This document shows positions 31,879 to 42,327 of a stretch of DNA of 64,000 nt, piece by piece. The stretch comes from Notamacropus eugenii (Eukaryota; Chordata; Mammalia; Diprotodontia; Macropodidae): contig NC_092876.1 of NCBI RefSeq assembly GCF_028372415.1, forward strand, positions 62,648,885 to 62,712,884, read 5' to 3'. The notes beneath the pieces are model-generated. The model did no database searches, had not been told where the DNA came from, and saw only the letters and a program-made list of their open reading frames with translations. Position 1 is the stretch's first letter, and the number at the start of each line of letters is the position of its first letter. Made by a program: the position numbers and the translations under genes.

Positions 31879-33788
31879 AATCCCACCCACTACCCAGATA
31901 CTGAAAAGTTTCAAGAGTTACAAATATTGTGTTTCCATGTAGGAATGTAAAGAGTTCAACTTTAGTAAGTCCCTTATGACTTCTCTTTGCTGTTTACCTT
32001 TTCATGCTTCTCTTCATTCTTGTGTTTGAAAGTCAAATTTTCTTTTCAGCTCTGGTCTTTTCATCAAGAATGCTTGAAAGTCCTTGATTTCATTGAAAGA
32101 CCAATTTTTCCCCTGAAGTATTATACTCAGTTTTGCTGGGTAGGTGATTCTTTGGTTTTAGTCCTAGTTCCTTTGACTTCTGGAATATCCTATTCCACGC
32201 CCTTTGATCCCTTAATGTAGAAGCTGCTAGATCTTGTGTTATCCTGATTGTATTTCCACAATACTTGAATTGTTTCTTTCTAGCTGCTTGCAATATTTTC
32301 TCCTTGATCTGGGAACTCTGGAATTTGACCACAATGTTCCCAGGAGTTTATCTTTTTGGATCTCTTTCAGGAGGTAATTGGTGGATTCCTTGGATACTTA
32401 TTTTGCCCTCTGGTTCTAGAATCTCAGGGCAGTTTTCCTTGATAATTTCATGAAAGATGATGTCTAGGCTCTTTTTTTGATCATGGCTTTCAGGTAGTCC
32501 ATAGTTTTTAAATTGTCTCTCCTGGATCTATTTTCCAGGTCAGTTGTTTTTCCAATGAGATATTTCACATTATCTTCCATTTATTCATTCTTTTGGTTTT
32601 GTTTTGTGATTTCTTGGTTTCTCATAAAGTCATTAGCCTCCATTTGTTCTATTCTAATTTTTAAAGAACTATTTCCTTCAGTGAGCTTTTGAACCTCCTT
32701 TTCCATTTGGCTAATTCTGCTTTTTAAAGCATTCTTCTCCTCAATGGCTTTTTGACCCTCTTTTGCCAATTGAGTTAGCCTATTTTTCAAGGTGTTATTT
32801 TCTTCAGCATTGTTCTGGGTCTCCTTTAGCAAGGTGTTGACCTGCTTTTCATGCTTTTCTTTCATCTCTCTCATTTCTCTTCCCAGTTTTTCCTCCACCT
32901 CTCTAACTTGATTTTCAAAATCCTTTTTGAGCTCTTCCATGGCCTGAGCCCATGGTATATTTATTTTGGATGTTTGGGATACAGAAGTCTTGACTTCTGT
33001 GTCTTTCCCTGATGGTAAGCATTGTTCTTCCTCATCAGAAAGGAAGGGAGGAAATATCTGTTCACCAAGAAAGTAACCTTCTATAGTCTTATTTTTTTTC
33101 CCTTTTCTGGGCATTTTCCTAGCCAGTGACTTGACTTCTGAGTTTTCTTTCCACCCCCACCTTGCCTCCAGACCCTCCCAGCCAATCCTTGGGGTCTAAG
33201 ATTCAAATGATGCTTCCCAGCCTCAGGGCTTTGGGCTGGGGCAGGGCTGCTATTCAGTGTGAGATTAAGTTCAGGTGCTCAGGTTGGGGCAGGGCCACCA
33301 CACAGGACTCAGTTCCCTCAGGGGGTTTATGCAGAGACCTTCAACAATGGATCCGGGCTCCTGCCTGCTTTGGGAGCCCCTGTCTGCTGCCACCCCTGCT
33401 GCTGCCTCCCGAGGGGGCCCAAGCCATGGGGACACCCCACTCCCCTGTTGGCCACCCAAAAAGACTCCCTCACCGACCCTTGTCACCTGTGGGTGGAGGG
33501 ACCTGCACGGCTGCTGGAGATTCTGTCCCTGAAGCCTGCTGGGATCTGCTCCCCCTCCATGACGCGCAGTCAAGGCAGGGCTGGGCTCCACTCTGGGTCC
33601 AGTGTGCTATAGACCTTTCGCGTCAGGTTTTCAGGTCTCTCTGGAACAGAAGTCTCATCCACTCCATTGTTCTGTGGCTTCTGCTGCTCCAGAATTTGTT
33701 GGGAGTTCTTCTTTACAGATATTTTATGAGCTGTGGGTTGGGAGCTAGCATATGTGTGTCTTTCTGCTCCGCCATCTTGGCTCCTCAT
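31026..33788 (-). mobile_element. HAL1 (half-L1) element B, complete, 2.76 kb
   Basis: A minus-strand L1-derived element bounded by perfect 16-bp target-site duplications. It starts (at 33,788) with GGAGCCAAGATGGCGGAGCA, a typical L1 5' start. A GC-rich 5' UTR of about 0.67 kb follows, then an ORF1 region (about 33,114-32,020), then directly about 1 kb of 3' UTR with purine-rich blocks on the sense strand and an A/T-rich tail ending at 31,026. There is no trace of ORF2 (endonuclease and reverse transcriptase). Copy C has the same architecture, so the lack of ORF2 is a property of the family and not a deletion in this copy. Transposition must have used an L1 reverse transcriptase in trans. Confidence 0.88.
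32020..33114 (-). pseudogene. HAL1-B ORF1 (L1 ORF1p-like RNA-binding protein), decayed
   Basis: The first 177 codons (33,114-32,581) are open: a basic N-terminus MPRKGKKNKTIEGYF, a linker, and a long heptad-rich coiled coil from about residue 55 to 165 (repeated E/K-rich LKK-FENQVREVEEKL to LKIRIEQME). After an in-frame stop the frame continues as an RRM-like segment (ENRSRRDNLK), a one-base frame change follows within the next ten codons relative to copy C, and the C-terminal domain reappears at 32,332-32,090 as KILQAARKKQFKYCGNTIRI and RAWNRIF. The family's ORF1p trimerises through the coiled coil and binds RNA as a chaperone. This copy cannot make the whole protein. Confidence 0.8.
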
Positions 33789-33804
33789 CACTCCACCACC
33801 TTTA
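33789..33804. repeat. Target-site duplication, right copy, of HAL1-B
   Basis: Exact second copy of the 16-bp CACTCCACCACCTTTA; it lies immediately 5' of the element's start. Confidence 0.92.
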
Positions 33805-33884
33805 CCAAGAAAACCCCAAATGGGATCAGAAACAACTTAAATGAATGAAGAATAACAAAAAAAAATCAGCAAGGTTTTCCATCT

Positions 33885-34215
33885 ATGAAGCTGAAATATT
33901 CCAAGCTGCAATTTCTACCCATTGGTTCTGTTTCTGCCCTTTCAGGCTGAATAGAAACAGTCTTATCTCTTTCACATGACAGCCTTCAAATATTCGCACC
34001 CACGTTTCTAGGTTAAACATCCCTAGTTCTTTCAATTGATCCATGTATGGCAGAATTCCCAGTTCTTTCATCATGTTATTCACCCTTCTCTGGCTGTTTT
34101 CTAATTTGTCAATGTCCTTCCTAATATGTGGTTTCCAGAACTGAAAATAATACTTGTTAACACAATCAGGGAACAGACTAGTTGGGCCTTGTATGAAGAG
34201 GGAAGGTAGCCCCTG
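33885..34215 (-). mobile_element. L3/CR1 fragment
   Basis: Reverse L3: 'caatttctacccattggttc', 'tctttcacatgacagccttc', 'ggttaaacatccctagttct', 'tcaattgatccatgtatggc', 'tttgtcaatgtccttcctaa', 'atgtggtttccagaactgaa'. Confidence 0.7.
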
Positions 34216-34399
34216 GGTCAATAAGCCTAATGAGGCCATCAGCCTCTCTCCCATTCTAAGGTTATGTATAAGCAGCATTTAAAAAAGCTTGGAAGAGCCC
34301 AGCCTCTGGGCTGTTTATTCATAAACAGATATTTCAAAACTATTTTGATGGAGCTGAGTGTGTTGATAGGAGAGGGCAAGAAAAGGGAAGAGAAGAAGC

Positions 34400-34675
34400 A
34401 TTTATTTATATATATACATATACACATATACATATATGTGTATGTATATATGTATATCACCTAATATGTGCCAGACATTGTGCTAAGCACTTTATAAATG
34501 CTATCTCATTTGATCATCACAATAATTCTGTAAAGTAGATGCTGTTATTCCCATTTTACACTTGAGGAAACTGAGGCTAAAAGACTTGCCTAGGCCACAT
34601 AGCTAGGTCACATTTGAACTCAGATCTTCATGACTCCAGGCTCAATGCTCTATCTACTGTACTACGGAGCTGCCT
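34400..34675 (-). mobile_element. AT-rich microsatellite and MIR
   Basis: A TATA/CATA microsatellite (about 34,405-34,455) precedes a near-complete reverse MIR (34,445-34,675) with 'tgccagacattgtgctaagc', 'tctcatttgatcatcacaat', 'cacttgaggaaactgaggct' and 'tctatctactgtactacgga'. Confidence 0.7.
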
Positions 34676-34802
34676 CTAAAACATGGTGTCTTTATTATGG
34701 CAGAGCCCTATGACTCTGCAGAGGATGGTTTTTGCTTGAGTGGCTCTAGGTATTTCTATTTGTATTTTCCTGTGTTGTGAATATTTGTTGGGAAAGACTT
34801 CT

Positions 34803-34980
34803 GCATTGGACTATGCTGTATTTTGCACAAGATCTTGGAAACATGTGTACGTGTATATACATGCATATATATGTATATGTATATGTATATATATACATAA
34901 ATACATGCATATATGTGTGTGTATGTATTGGACATTGGACCACACTGTATATTGCACAAGATCTTGGGTACAGAGTTCAC
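34803..34980. repeat. Microsatellite flanked by a 37-bp direct duplication
   Basis: A (TATA/TACATA/TGTG)n tract (about 34,845-34,928) lies between two copies of one segment: 'ctgtattttgcacaagatct' near 34,815 and 'ctgtatattgcacaagatct' near 34,942, each starting TTGGAC. This looks like a two-unit minisatellite whose spacer became a microsatellite. 34,990-35,390 beyond it is unassigned. Confidence 0.6.
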
Positions 34981-35394
34981 CAAAAGGCTAGGCAATGGTA
35001 ATTACATTCTCCGAAGTCAGTGACGCACACTTTGTTCTTGAAAGTACCCTCTGAGTTCTTTTCAGTTCTTCCTGGTTGAGACCCTGTGTCAGTACCTGGA
35101 ATGCTGACCTTGACAAGACTGGATGTCATCAGATGAAGGTTAAAAAACAGAGGGATAATCACTCCCTTCACTGTGAACATGATGTCTTCATTCATGCAGC
35201 CTAAGAGTGGATGTTGCCTTGTAGACTGATCTCTGTATATATCTCTTAGCCCACTGTGAGATTGCGATTTCCTGGAGGATGTCAGTGGGGCCTTGTCCCA
35301 CATCTCTGCATCCCTTGTACAGAGCAGATGCTTGATAATCATGAGATGGCATGGTGTATGCAGAAAGGGCTGGAACTAGAAGTCAGAGGACCTG

Positions 35395-35780
35395 TCAATC
35401 AATCAACAAACATTTATTAAGCACCTATTATGTTTCAGGTACCATGTTAAGTGCTAAGGCTACAAAGAAAGGCAAAGGACAGTCTCTGCCCTCAAAGGAG
35501 CTCACAGTCTAATGGGGGAGACAATATGCAAACAGAGATGTACAAACAAGATATAGATAGGGGAAACTGGAGAAGATCAACAGAAGGAAGGCACTAGAAA
35601 GAAGGAGGACTGGGAAAGGCATCCTATAGAAGTAGGATTTTATCTGAACCTTGGAAGAAGCCAGGAGGCAAAGGTGAAGAGTCAAAGCATTCCAGACATG
35701 AGGACAGCCAGGGAAAATATCTAGAATCAGGAGATGGGGAGTCTTGTTAGAGAAACAGCCAGAAAGCTAGAGTCACTGAA
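35395..35780 (-). mobile_element. L2 3' end and adjoining long repeat
   Basis: Reverse L2 ('aacatttattaagcacctat', 'gccctcaaaggagctcacag', 'tctaatgggggagacaatat') continues into 'aggattttatctgaaccttg' and 'gaggacagccagggaaaata', the same extension as at 10,985-11,460. Confidence 0.65.
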
Positions 35781-36650
35781 TCAGTGCTTGCTACCAGTCT
35801 TATCTTGGGCAAATTACTGAACCTCTCTGAACCTCTCAGAAATGAGAGGGGTCCCTTCCAACTATAAATGTGTGAGCCTAGGAATACGCATATAAGATAG
35901 GTGTTTTCAAATATCTAGAAGGCCTTCACAAGGACCTCCACAAAAATTCTCTGATGCCTCAATGGTCCTAGCTTCCACTGAATGCCTCAAGTCCCTCTGC
36001 TCAAGCATCTCTAGTGGTGAGGAGCCCCTTACCTTGCAAGGCGACCTACTGCACTGTTGGACTGCTCTGGTTTTTCCAAGGTTTTATCTGCTGAGTTGAA
36101 TCTGCCTCATGATGGATAGTATGTTTGTGGTCTGAGGACCAGCCTTGCTAAGTTCCAAGTAGTTCACTATCAGGTTGACCACGGGGTGATGAATCTTTCA
36201 AGCATAGCAACTCCAAAGACTATCTCCTAAGGCATAGCAAGGCTATAATAAATATCCATGGAAGGATATCACAGCAGAAAAATCACCAGTCATCCTTGAA
36301 GTGTCCTACATGACCCCAGAGGATATAACTAAGACCGATGTGGGAAAGTCATAGGGAGTCAGGTTTCAACTCAGCAGATAGAATTTTTAAAAAAAATCAG
36401 AGATGGCCACATTTGCACACACATAGACACACACAATAAATTGGAGGTAATCAACAGAGGCAATTCTTACATTCAGGAGCAGGTGGGACTAAATGAATTC
36501 TAAATGCCTTTCTACCTCAGAGATTTACTAAGTCTAAACAGAGTGTGGGGGTAGGGGGAAGTTTCTGCTTCTGCTTTGGTTTCAAGGATGTGTGATTTCT
36601 TTGGTGTGAACACCATAGACCACTCTGTGGTTGGTGGTGATCTGAATAGA
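35781..36650. other. Unassigned, with weak L3-like text
   Basis: 35,940-36,110 has blocks ('ctagtggtgaggagcccctt', 'gttggactgctctgg') faintly like reverse L3. The rest is unassigned. No coding signal. Confidence 0.35.
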
Positions 36651-36651
36651 G

Positions 36652-37022
36652 TCCTAAGCCTGGAGTCTAGAAAATCAAAGTTCATATACATCTTGAGACA
36701 CTTCCTAGGTGTGTGACCCTGTGCAAGTCATTTAACCACTGCCTGCCTTGGTTATCTCAACTGTAAAATGGGGATAATAATAGAACCTACCTCCCAGGGT
36801 TATTGTGAGGATCAAATAAGATAATATTTGTAAAATGCTTAGTACAGTGCCTAAAACATAATAGATACTTAATAAATGCTTCTTTCCTCCCTTGTTCTCT
36901 TCTTTCCTTCCTTCTTTTCCTCCTCTCTCCTTTCTTCTTTCCTTTCTTTCCTTTCTTTCCTTCCTTCCTCCCTTCCTCTCTTTTCCTCCCTCCCTCCCTC
37001 TTTTTCCTTCCTTCTTTCCTTT
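36652..37022 (+). mobile_element. MIR followed by a polypyrimidine tract
   Basis: A forward MIR with an intact 3' end (36,652-36,885: 'aactgtaaaatggggataat', 'ggttattgtgaggatcaaat', 'ttagtacagtgcctaaaaca', 'gatacttaataaatgcttc'). It is followed by a nearly pure C/T tract of about 135 bp (36,886-37,022) built of TTCC and CTTT units, able in principle to form triplex DNA. Confidence 0.75.
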
Positions 37023-37264
37023 GATGAATAAACTGCTTGAGTCATTGTGGTTCAAAACATTCATCATCCTATGAACCAATTGGATAATAAGCCTCTTTGA
37101 CCTCAGCTAGGACATTCCATGGGCAATAGACATGGGTTGGAGCTTGTGCTCAAAGACTTTTGTAACTAGGTAAAACCTGTCATAGTCTGACCATTGAGAA
37201 AGCAGGGTCACCTTCACACCAGAGTGAAGCATCATCCAGGGAAACCCATTGTGGTACAAGTTTT

Positions 37265-37440
37265 TATCATGCTCTAGTGGAAGCCCAGCTAAATTAGGAG
37301 TCAAGAGACCCATGAAACCTCTTGTGTGACCTTGGGCAACTGACTTCATTCTCTGGGTTTCAGGATCCTCCTTTTTAAAATGAAGGCATTGGATCAGACC
37401 ACCTCTGAGACCCTTTCCAGCTCTAAAGTTCTCTGATTTC
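37265..37440 (+). mobile_element. tRNA-related SINE, non-MAR1 tail
   Basis: Decayed copy with 'cttgtgtgaccttgggcaac', 'ggcattggatcagaccacct' and 'ctttccagctctaaagttct', like 29,763. Confidence 0.5.
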
Positions 37441-38180
37441 TAAAAGAAGGCAAGCGAGGCTATAAAAGTGTCAATCTCTAAAGTCTCAGCCTGGCAGCTG
37501 CTCTCGTTCCAATCTTTTTGCACCTGAAATGGATGAGAAGCCTACTGACCTTTCTGCCTCATTTAGCAAATTCCTACAGCCTCCACCACGGAGATTTCCT
37601 GGCCTCCGTCAAGCAGGCTCTGAAGAAAGCAATACCAGCCCCAATTCCCTTGGCCGACAGAAAAGTACCGAGCTGGTCTCATAATTAGAATATCAGGGAA
37701 TGGGACGCCAAGGCCCAGACGCCAGTTCTGATAAATATGTGGCATATGGCATGCACACGGCAAGCCCGACTTTGGCTGCCTACAAATGACACCAGCGACA
37801 TAGGGAATTACAGGAACATTTGACCAGTCAGCAGTCCCCGCAGAAGGTGCTATTTACAGAAGGCAGCTAAGCTGATAGAGATCCTGGAAATGATCTTTGT
37901 GGAGGAGGCAGGGCGAGAAGGCGGCAAAACACAAAGGGGAAAACAGAAAGCCACTACAGGATAGAACCAGATTTTCCTAGGAAAGTAGCACAGGACAAAT
38001 AGCGCATCGCCTAACTAAATAAATACCGTAGGAACATAGGGTTTAGAGTTCAGCAGGAAGCAGCGTCCAGCGGAAACAGAGATGGAAAGAAAGGAGATAG
38101 ATTTCCACTAATAGGCTTAGCTATAGAAAGGTCTTTTAAAAAATTTCTTTAGAACTAAAGATTATAAAATACCAAAGGTA
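37441..38180. other. Non-repetitive segment, possible conserved non-coding element
   Basis: About 740 bp with no identifiable repeat, unusual for this window. It has scattered CpGs, a 'gctataaaagtg' TATA-like site at about 37,459-37,468, and AT-rich homeobox-type words ('ctcataattaga', 'gataaatatgtggcatatgg'). No protein is evident. I infer a possible enhancer or unannotated exon, but nothing in the sequence proves it. Confidence 0.35.
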
Positions 38181-38198
38181 CCTGAGAATGCAGCTGGT

Positions 38199-38376
38199 CA
38201 GATCTAAAAGAAACACAGAAATCATAGAGCTGGGAGGGTCCTTGGAACACAAAATGTCAGGGCTGGGAGGGCCCTTGGAACACAGGATGTCAGAGCTGGG
38301 AGGGTCCTTAGAACCCAGAATGCTAGAACTTCTAAAAGGGCCCTTAGAACCTAAACTGTCAGAGCAGAACCTCTGA
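38199..38376 (+). repeat. 33-bp tandem repeat, array 3
   Basis: Units start at 38,232, 38,265, 38,298 and 38,331, with partial units on both sides, again with an exact 33-bp period. The unit (GGGAGGGCCCTTGGAACACA plus AGATGTCAGAGCT-like end) is the same as in arrays 1 and 2. Read in one frame it gives an 11-residue peptide repeat, LGGPLEHRMSE, which I regard as accidental. Confidence 0.8.
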
Positions 38377-38970
38377 GCGCTGACATTCTCTGAGTGGCTA
38401 CATCTCTCCCTTTCCTGCAGTCTATTCCGACCTATTATTACCTTCTACTCCCTAGTGAGGAGTATGGATGACAGAAGGAAATTGAAGCAATTGCTCTCTG
38501 TTCATGCTGAGCTGAAGAAAGGCTCCTGTAAGTAGACAAAGCAGGCAGAATCAGGCTAAAGAACCCTGGGCCCAGAGTGTGAAGTGATGTAGACTAGGTT
38601 CCCAGTGGGAGAAGGCTGCAGCAGATTACCCTAGTAAGTACTCTGAGTGCAGCTATGAACTGGAGTGGGGTGGGGGAGGCTGCTTAGGATGTGACAAAGC
38701 CAAAGCTTCCCAAATATATGTAGAGGGACCAGAAGTGCCTGAGAACAGATAGTACCAGAACTGGGAGGGGCACTGGACTCAGAGCTACAACACTTGGGCC
38801 CTAGGCTTGGATGGACCAAGAAACAGGAACATCGGGCTCGAGTTGGGCTCTACTGCCAACTTGGATCCAGCCCCTCTACTTTCTGAGCCTTAACTTCCAG
38901 CTCTGTAAGACAGAGAAGTAGAGCTGAAAGATCATTCTAGCCATCTCCTCACCAGGTGCCCTACCCTACC
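38377..38970. other. No recognised feature
   Basis: About 590 bp. A weak further trace of the 33-bp unit occurs at about 38,755-38,800. Nothing else identified. Confidence 0.35.
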
Positions 38971-38971
38971 C

Positions 38972-39192
38972 CTGAGGCAGCTAGGGTGTGCAGTGGGTAA
39001 AGTACCTGGGTTCAAATCCAGCCTCTAACACTTACTAGCTATGTGACCTTGAGCAAGAGGCTTAAACTCAGTCTGCCTCAATTTCCTTATCTGTAAATTG
39101 GGGATCATAGTAGCATCTGTCTCCCAGGGTATAATTATAAAGAGTTTAGCATGGTGCCTAGTACATAGGAGGCACTTAATGCTTGTTTCCTT
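38972..39192 (+). mobile_element. MIR-type SINE
   Basis: Forward copy: 'gaggcagctagggtgtgcag', 'gggttcaaatccagcctcta', 'ttacttatctgtaaa'-like 'ttccttatctgtaaattggg', 'tagcatggtgcctagtacat'. Confidence 0.72.
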
Positions 39193-39393
39193 GCATTGTA
39201 TCCCCACCCAAAGACCCTGCATAACTTAACATTTTCAGTTCAGGAACTCCCACAGGTCCCTGCTACCATGCTGCCTTCACCTTATATACTATCCTACCAA
39301 AGTGCAGGTATCACAGGCTCTCCCACCCTCCACCTGCCTTTCCATTTCTGGAAACATAATCAAATCAGTACTTAGGTAGGACCTGAAAAGGGA

Positions 39394-39394
<1 letters not shown>

Positions 39395-39444
<50 letters not shown>

Positions 39445-39803
39445 CACATATATGTATGTATATGTATGTGTGCATACATGCATGGGTATATGTATATATG
39501 TGTATAACATGTACATATTATATGTTATGTATCATATCTGTATCATATCACATATAATAAATTTTGTTGTTCAGTCCCGTCCGACTCTCTGTGACCCCAT
39601 TTGGGGTTTTCTTGGCAAAGATACTAGAGTGGTTTGCCATTTCCTTTTCCAACTCATTTTGTAGACGAGGAACTGAGGCAAACAGATTTAAGTTACTTGC
39701 CCAGGGTCACACAACTAGTAAATATCTGAGGCTGGATTTGAACTCAGGAAGATGAGTCTTTCTGGCTTTATGCTCAATGCTCTATCCACTATGCCACTAT
39801 GCA
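39395..39803 (-). mobile_element. (TA)n microsatellite and MAR1-type SINE
   Basis: A (TA)18 run (39,401-39,437) and longer TATG/CATA sequence reach about 39,540. From 39,564 to 39,803 a full reverse MAR1 follows ('ttgttgttcagtcccgtccg', 'gaccccatttggggttttct', 'agatgagtctttctggcttt', 'ctatccactatgccactatg'). AT-rich sequence without a named family continues to about 40,000. Confidence 0.82.
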
Positions 39804-40139
39804 TTTGATTTATATGTGTGTATATGTGTATGTGTATGTATATACTATGCACATAAATACATGTGTACTGCATACCTGTTGACATGCATGCATAACTATA
39901 TTACAATGAATTTATAATATACATCCTATATGTACTACATTACATATCTCTATACATGTAAATAAGACACAATTTAATACATAATTATAATATAAATCCT
40001 CCCAGGACTCCACATACCATTCCAGTGACTTTCCAAACCAAAAGACGCCTTCCCAACCACCTATGAAGGGGCTCTTCCCCTTTCCTCTTCAGAGACTGTT
40101 GTACATTTGCAATCATAAAGCATTATAAGAAGAATGTTA

Positions 40140-40600
40140 ATGGTAAGAAGGCAATCAGCATTTATTAAACACTTACTGTGTGCCAGGCACTGTGTGCCAA
40201 GTGTTGGGGATATAAATATAAGCAAAAAGAAAGACAGTCCCATACCCAGTGTAGGCTTTGGAAAGAGTCACTCAGGGACAGAAAACAGGGACAGGTTGTG
40301 ATCCCCATCATTGTGGGGAGAACAGAGATCCATTGAAGCAATCGTAGTGGTGATCATCATGATAATAATAGCCAGCGTTTATATCACTTAGGGCTTGCCA
40401 AAACAGTTTACATGTTTTATCTTCAGAACAACCCTTGGAGGCAGGTACTATTATTATCCCCATCTTGCAGATGAAGAAACTGAGACAGATATCAGTTAAG
40501 TAACTTGCCCAGAGTCACATAGTTCATACGGGAGCCAGGATTTGAACTCCGGTCTTCCTGATTCCAGACCAAGCACTCTATTCTCTGTGCTACTTATATA
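40140..40600 (-). mobile_element. L2 and MIR fragments
   Basis: A reverse L2 end (40,140-40,255: 'agcatttattaaacacttac', 'tgtgccaggcactgtgtgcc'), then a reverse MIR (40,365-40,600: 'gaacaacccttggaggcagg', 'atgaagaaactgagacagat', 'cccagagtcacatagttcat'). Confidence 0.7.
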
Positions 40601-40717
40601 TAAGTAGTAAAAGTCTACAAAAGGAAGCAGTGATCACCCAAAGCTAGTATAGCTTAAGTCATGTCACACTCACCCAATTTCCTATTTTGACAAGATTTCC
40701 AGACTGGTAGATCAAAA

Positions 40718-41005
40718 GACAGTGTAATATAATATAATGGATAGGGTACTAGTCTTGAAATTGAGATGATCTGGTTCAAATCCACTATCCAACCCTTACT
40801 GGCTGTGTGATCCTGGGAAAGTCACTTCATCTACCAAAACCTCAGTTTCCTTATCTGTAAAATGTAAATACTAATACTTGTAGTACAGGGTTTGTTTGTT
40901 TGTTTGTTTTTCCCCTCCCCAGAGGCTCTAAGGAAATAATGTGTGTAATGTACTTAAGACATTTCAATGCACTAGATTAATATTAGCTATTATTATTGTC
41001 AAAGG
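40718..41005 (+). mobile_element. MIR with a (GTTT)n insertion
   Basis: Forward MIR: 'aatggatagggtactagtct', 'ggttcaaatccactatccaa', 'aacctcagtttccttatctg'. A (GTTT)4-5 run lies in its 3' part (40,890-40,909). Confidence 0.65.
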
Positions 41006-42320
41006 TAAGCTGTAGAAATGTTAGCAAAGCCTTCAACAAAACCTTTTCATATTGTTCTTGCAGATAAAATAGAAAGACCAAACCTAGACCACAGAGAAGT
41101 TATGTAGATTCAGAAGAGATGGAATGTCCAGGCCTAAGGAATGAACATAGGAGAGAAGTTACCCAGAGTTGGGAGGGGGATCTTCCAGTGGGGATTGGAA
41201 GACAGCTTATTGGGGATGTTGCTGAGCAGATTCATGCTCAGGTAGAAGTTGGGGCTAGATCACTGCTGAGGCCCCTTTGCTCAGGGAATTCATGATTTGT
41301 CATTTGTCACAACTTTGTTTCCCCTCCCAGAAAATGGTGGTTGGGATGGATAGAATTCCTACTGTGCATGACTGTCACACTCAGCTCTCACTGTCCACAT
41401 GGCTACCTTTCATTGCCACACAAATTCAATACAGTTATCCAGTGACTGCTGGGTGTATGACTGTTCCAGGCCAACTGCCTTCACCCCCAGTAACTTTCAG
41501 GGCACTGCCAGGCTTATAGTTCTACCCAAATTCCATCAGTATATTTGCCAAGAATCTACTATGTGCACAGCCATCTCAATCCTTTCCACTTGCCTGTCAC
41601 ACACAGGAACCCTGTCCAGTCTACATTTTGAATTCTGTATTTTTGGAGATCCCATGGTGTAAGCAGATATCATCCATTCAGTCACTTTCATTATCCCCAT
41701 TTATACCATCATATTAAAATTCAACAAGCATTTATTAGATGCCTACTGGGTACGGAATAATGTGCTCTGGGGTTTTAGATAAGACACAGTACCTCTCCTC
41801 ATGGAGTTTACATTTCAACAGAGAATAAGACATACATATACAGGTGGCTGAGATATACAAAGTTATATGGAGGCAGTATAGCATAGTGAAAAGAGATTTG
41901 GAGCTGGAAGACCTAGGTTCAAATCCTGCTTCTGATGCTGACATCAGTATCATGTATGATACCTCAGAATCATAACATATACCTTTGGATGAGTCACTTA
42001 ACTCCCATAGGTCTCAGTTTCTCTCTGAAATCCTCTCTAGCTCTATGATCCTACACAAGTGACAAAAGTCCAAAAGAAGAACAAAGCATTATGTGAGATC
42101 AGTGGGAAATGTCACTACCCTTACTTGCAAAATAGTTGATATTTATGTAGCATTTTAAAACTTACAGAACGATTCACGTTTATTATCTCGTTTGTTCCTC
42201 ATAACTACTCTACAGGGATAGAATGACTGATATTTTACTCTTCCTTTTTACAGATGAAGAAACTGAGAACAGAGTCATTGATTGAATTTGCTGAAGTCCT
42301 AACTGTGATAAGTAAAATCT
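41006..42320. other. Unassigned, with L2/MIR pieces
   Basis: 41,006-41,725 has no identified feature. A reverse L2 end lies at 41,725-41,830 ('caacaagcatttattagatg', 'tcatggagtttacatttcaa'), a MIR-like forward piece at about 41,875-42,060, and a reverse MIR 3' half at about 42,130-42,290 ('ttttacagatgaagaaactg'). Confidence 0.45.
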
Positions 42321-42327
42321 GAAATGA

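Larger units (their letters stand above)
30828..33845 (+). mobile_element. MAR1-type SINE split by HAL1-B
   Basis: The left part (about 30,828-31,025) runs from the tRNA-like head through 'cctcagtttcctcatctgta' to 'gaaatggcaaaccactccac'. The right part (about 33,789-33,845) continues exactly with 'ctttaccaagaaaaccccaa' and 'atgggatcagaaac'. The HAL1 element lies between, so the SINE is older. Confidence 0.9.

Noticed and set aside
33162-33848. 228-codon + strand frame
   Set aside because: It is antisense to the GC-rich 5' UTR of HAL1-B, runs into the flanking SINE, and has no protein features.
36732-37079. Lysine/arginine-glutamate-rich frame, possible nuclear protein
   Set aside because: It is the reverse translation of a C/T microsatellite after a MIR.
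38188-38376. 62-codon frame with an 11-residue peptide repeat (LGGPLEHRMSE type)
   Set aside because: It is produced by a 33-bp tandem repeat whose period is divisible by three; the same unit elsewhere is read in other frames and strands, so it is not a protein.
39289-39664. Tyrosine/isoleucine-rich 'membrane' proteins
   Set aside because: The frames translate the TATA/CATA microsatellite on both strands; the hydrophobic runs are artefacts.
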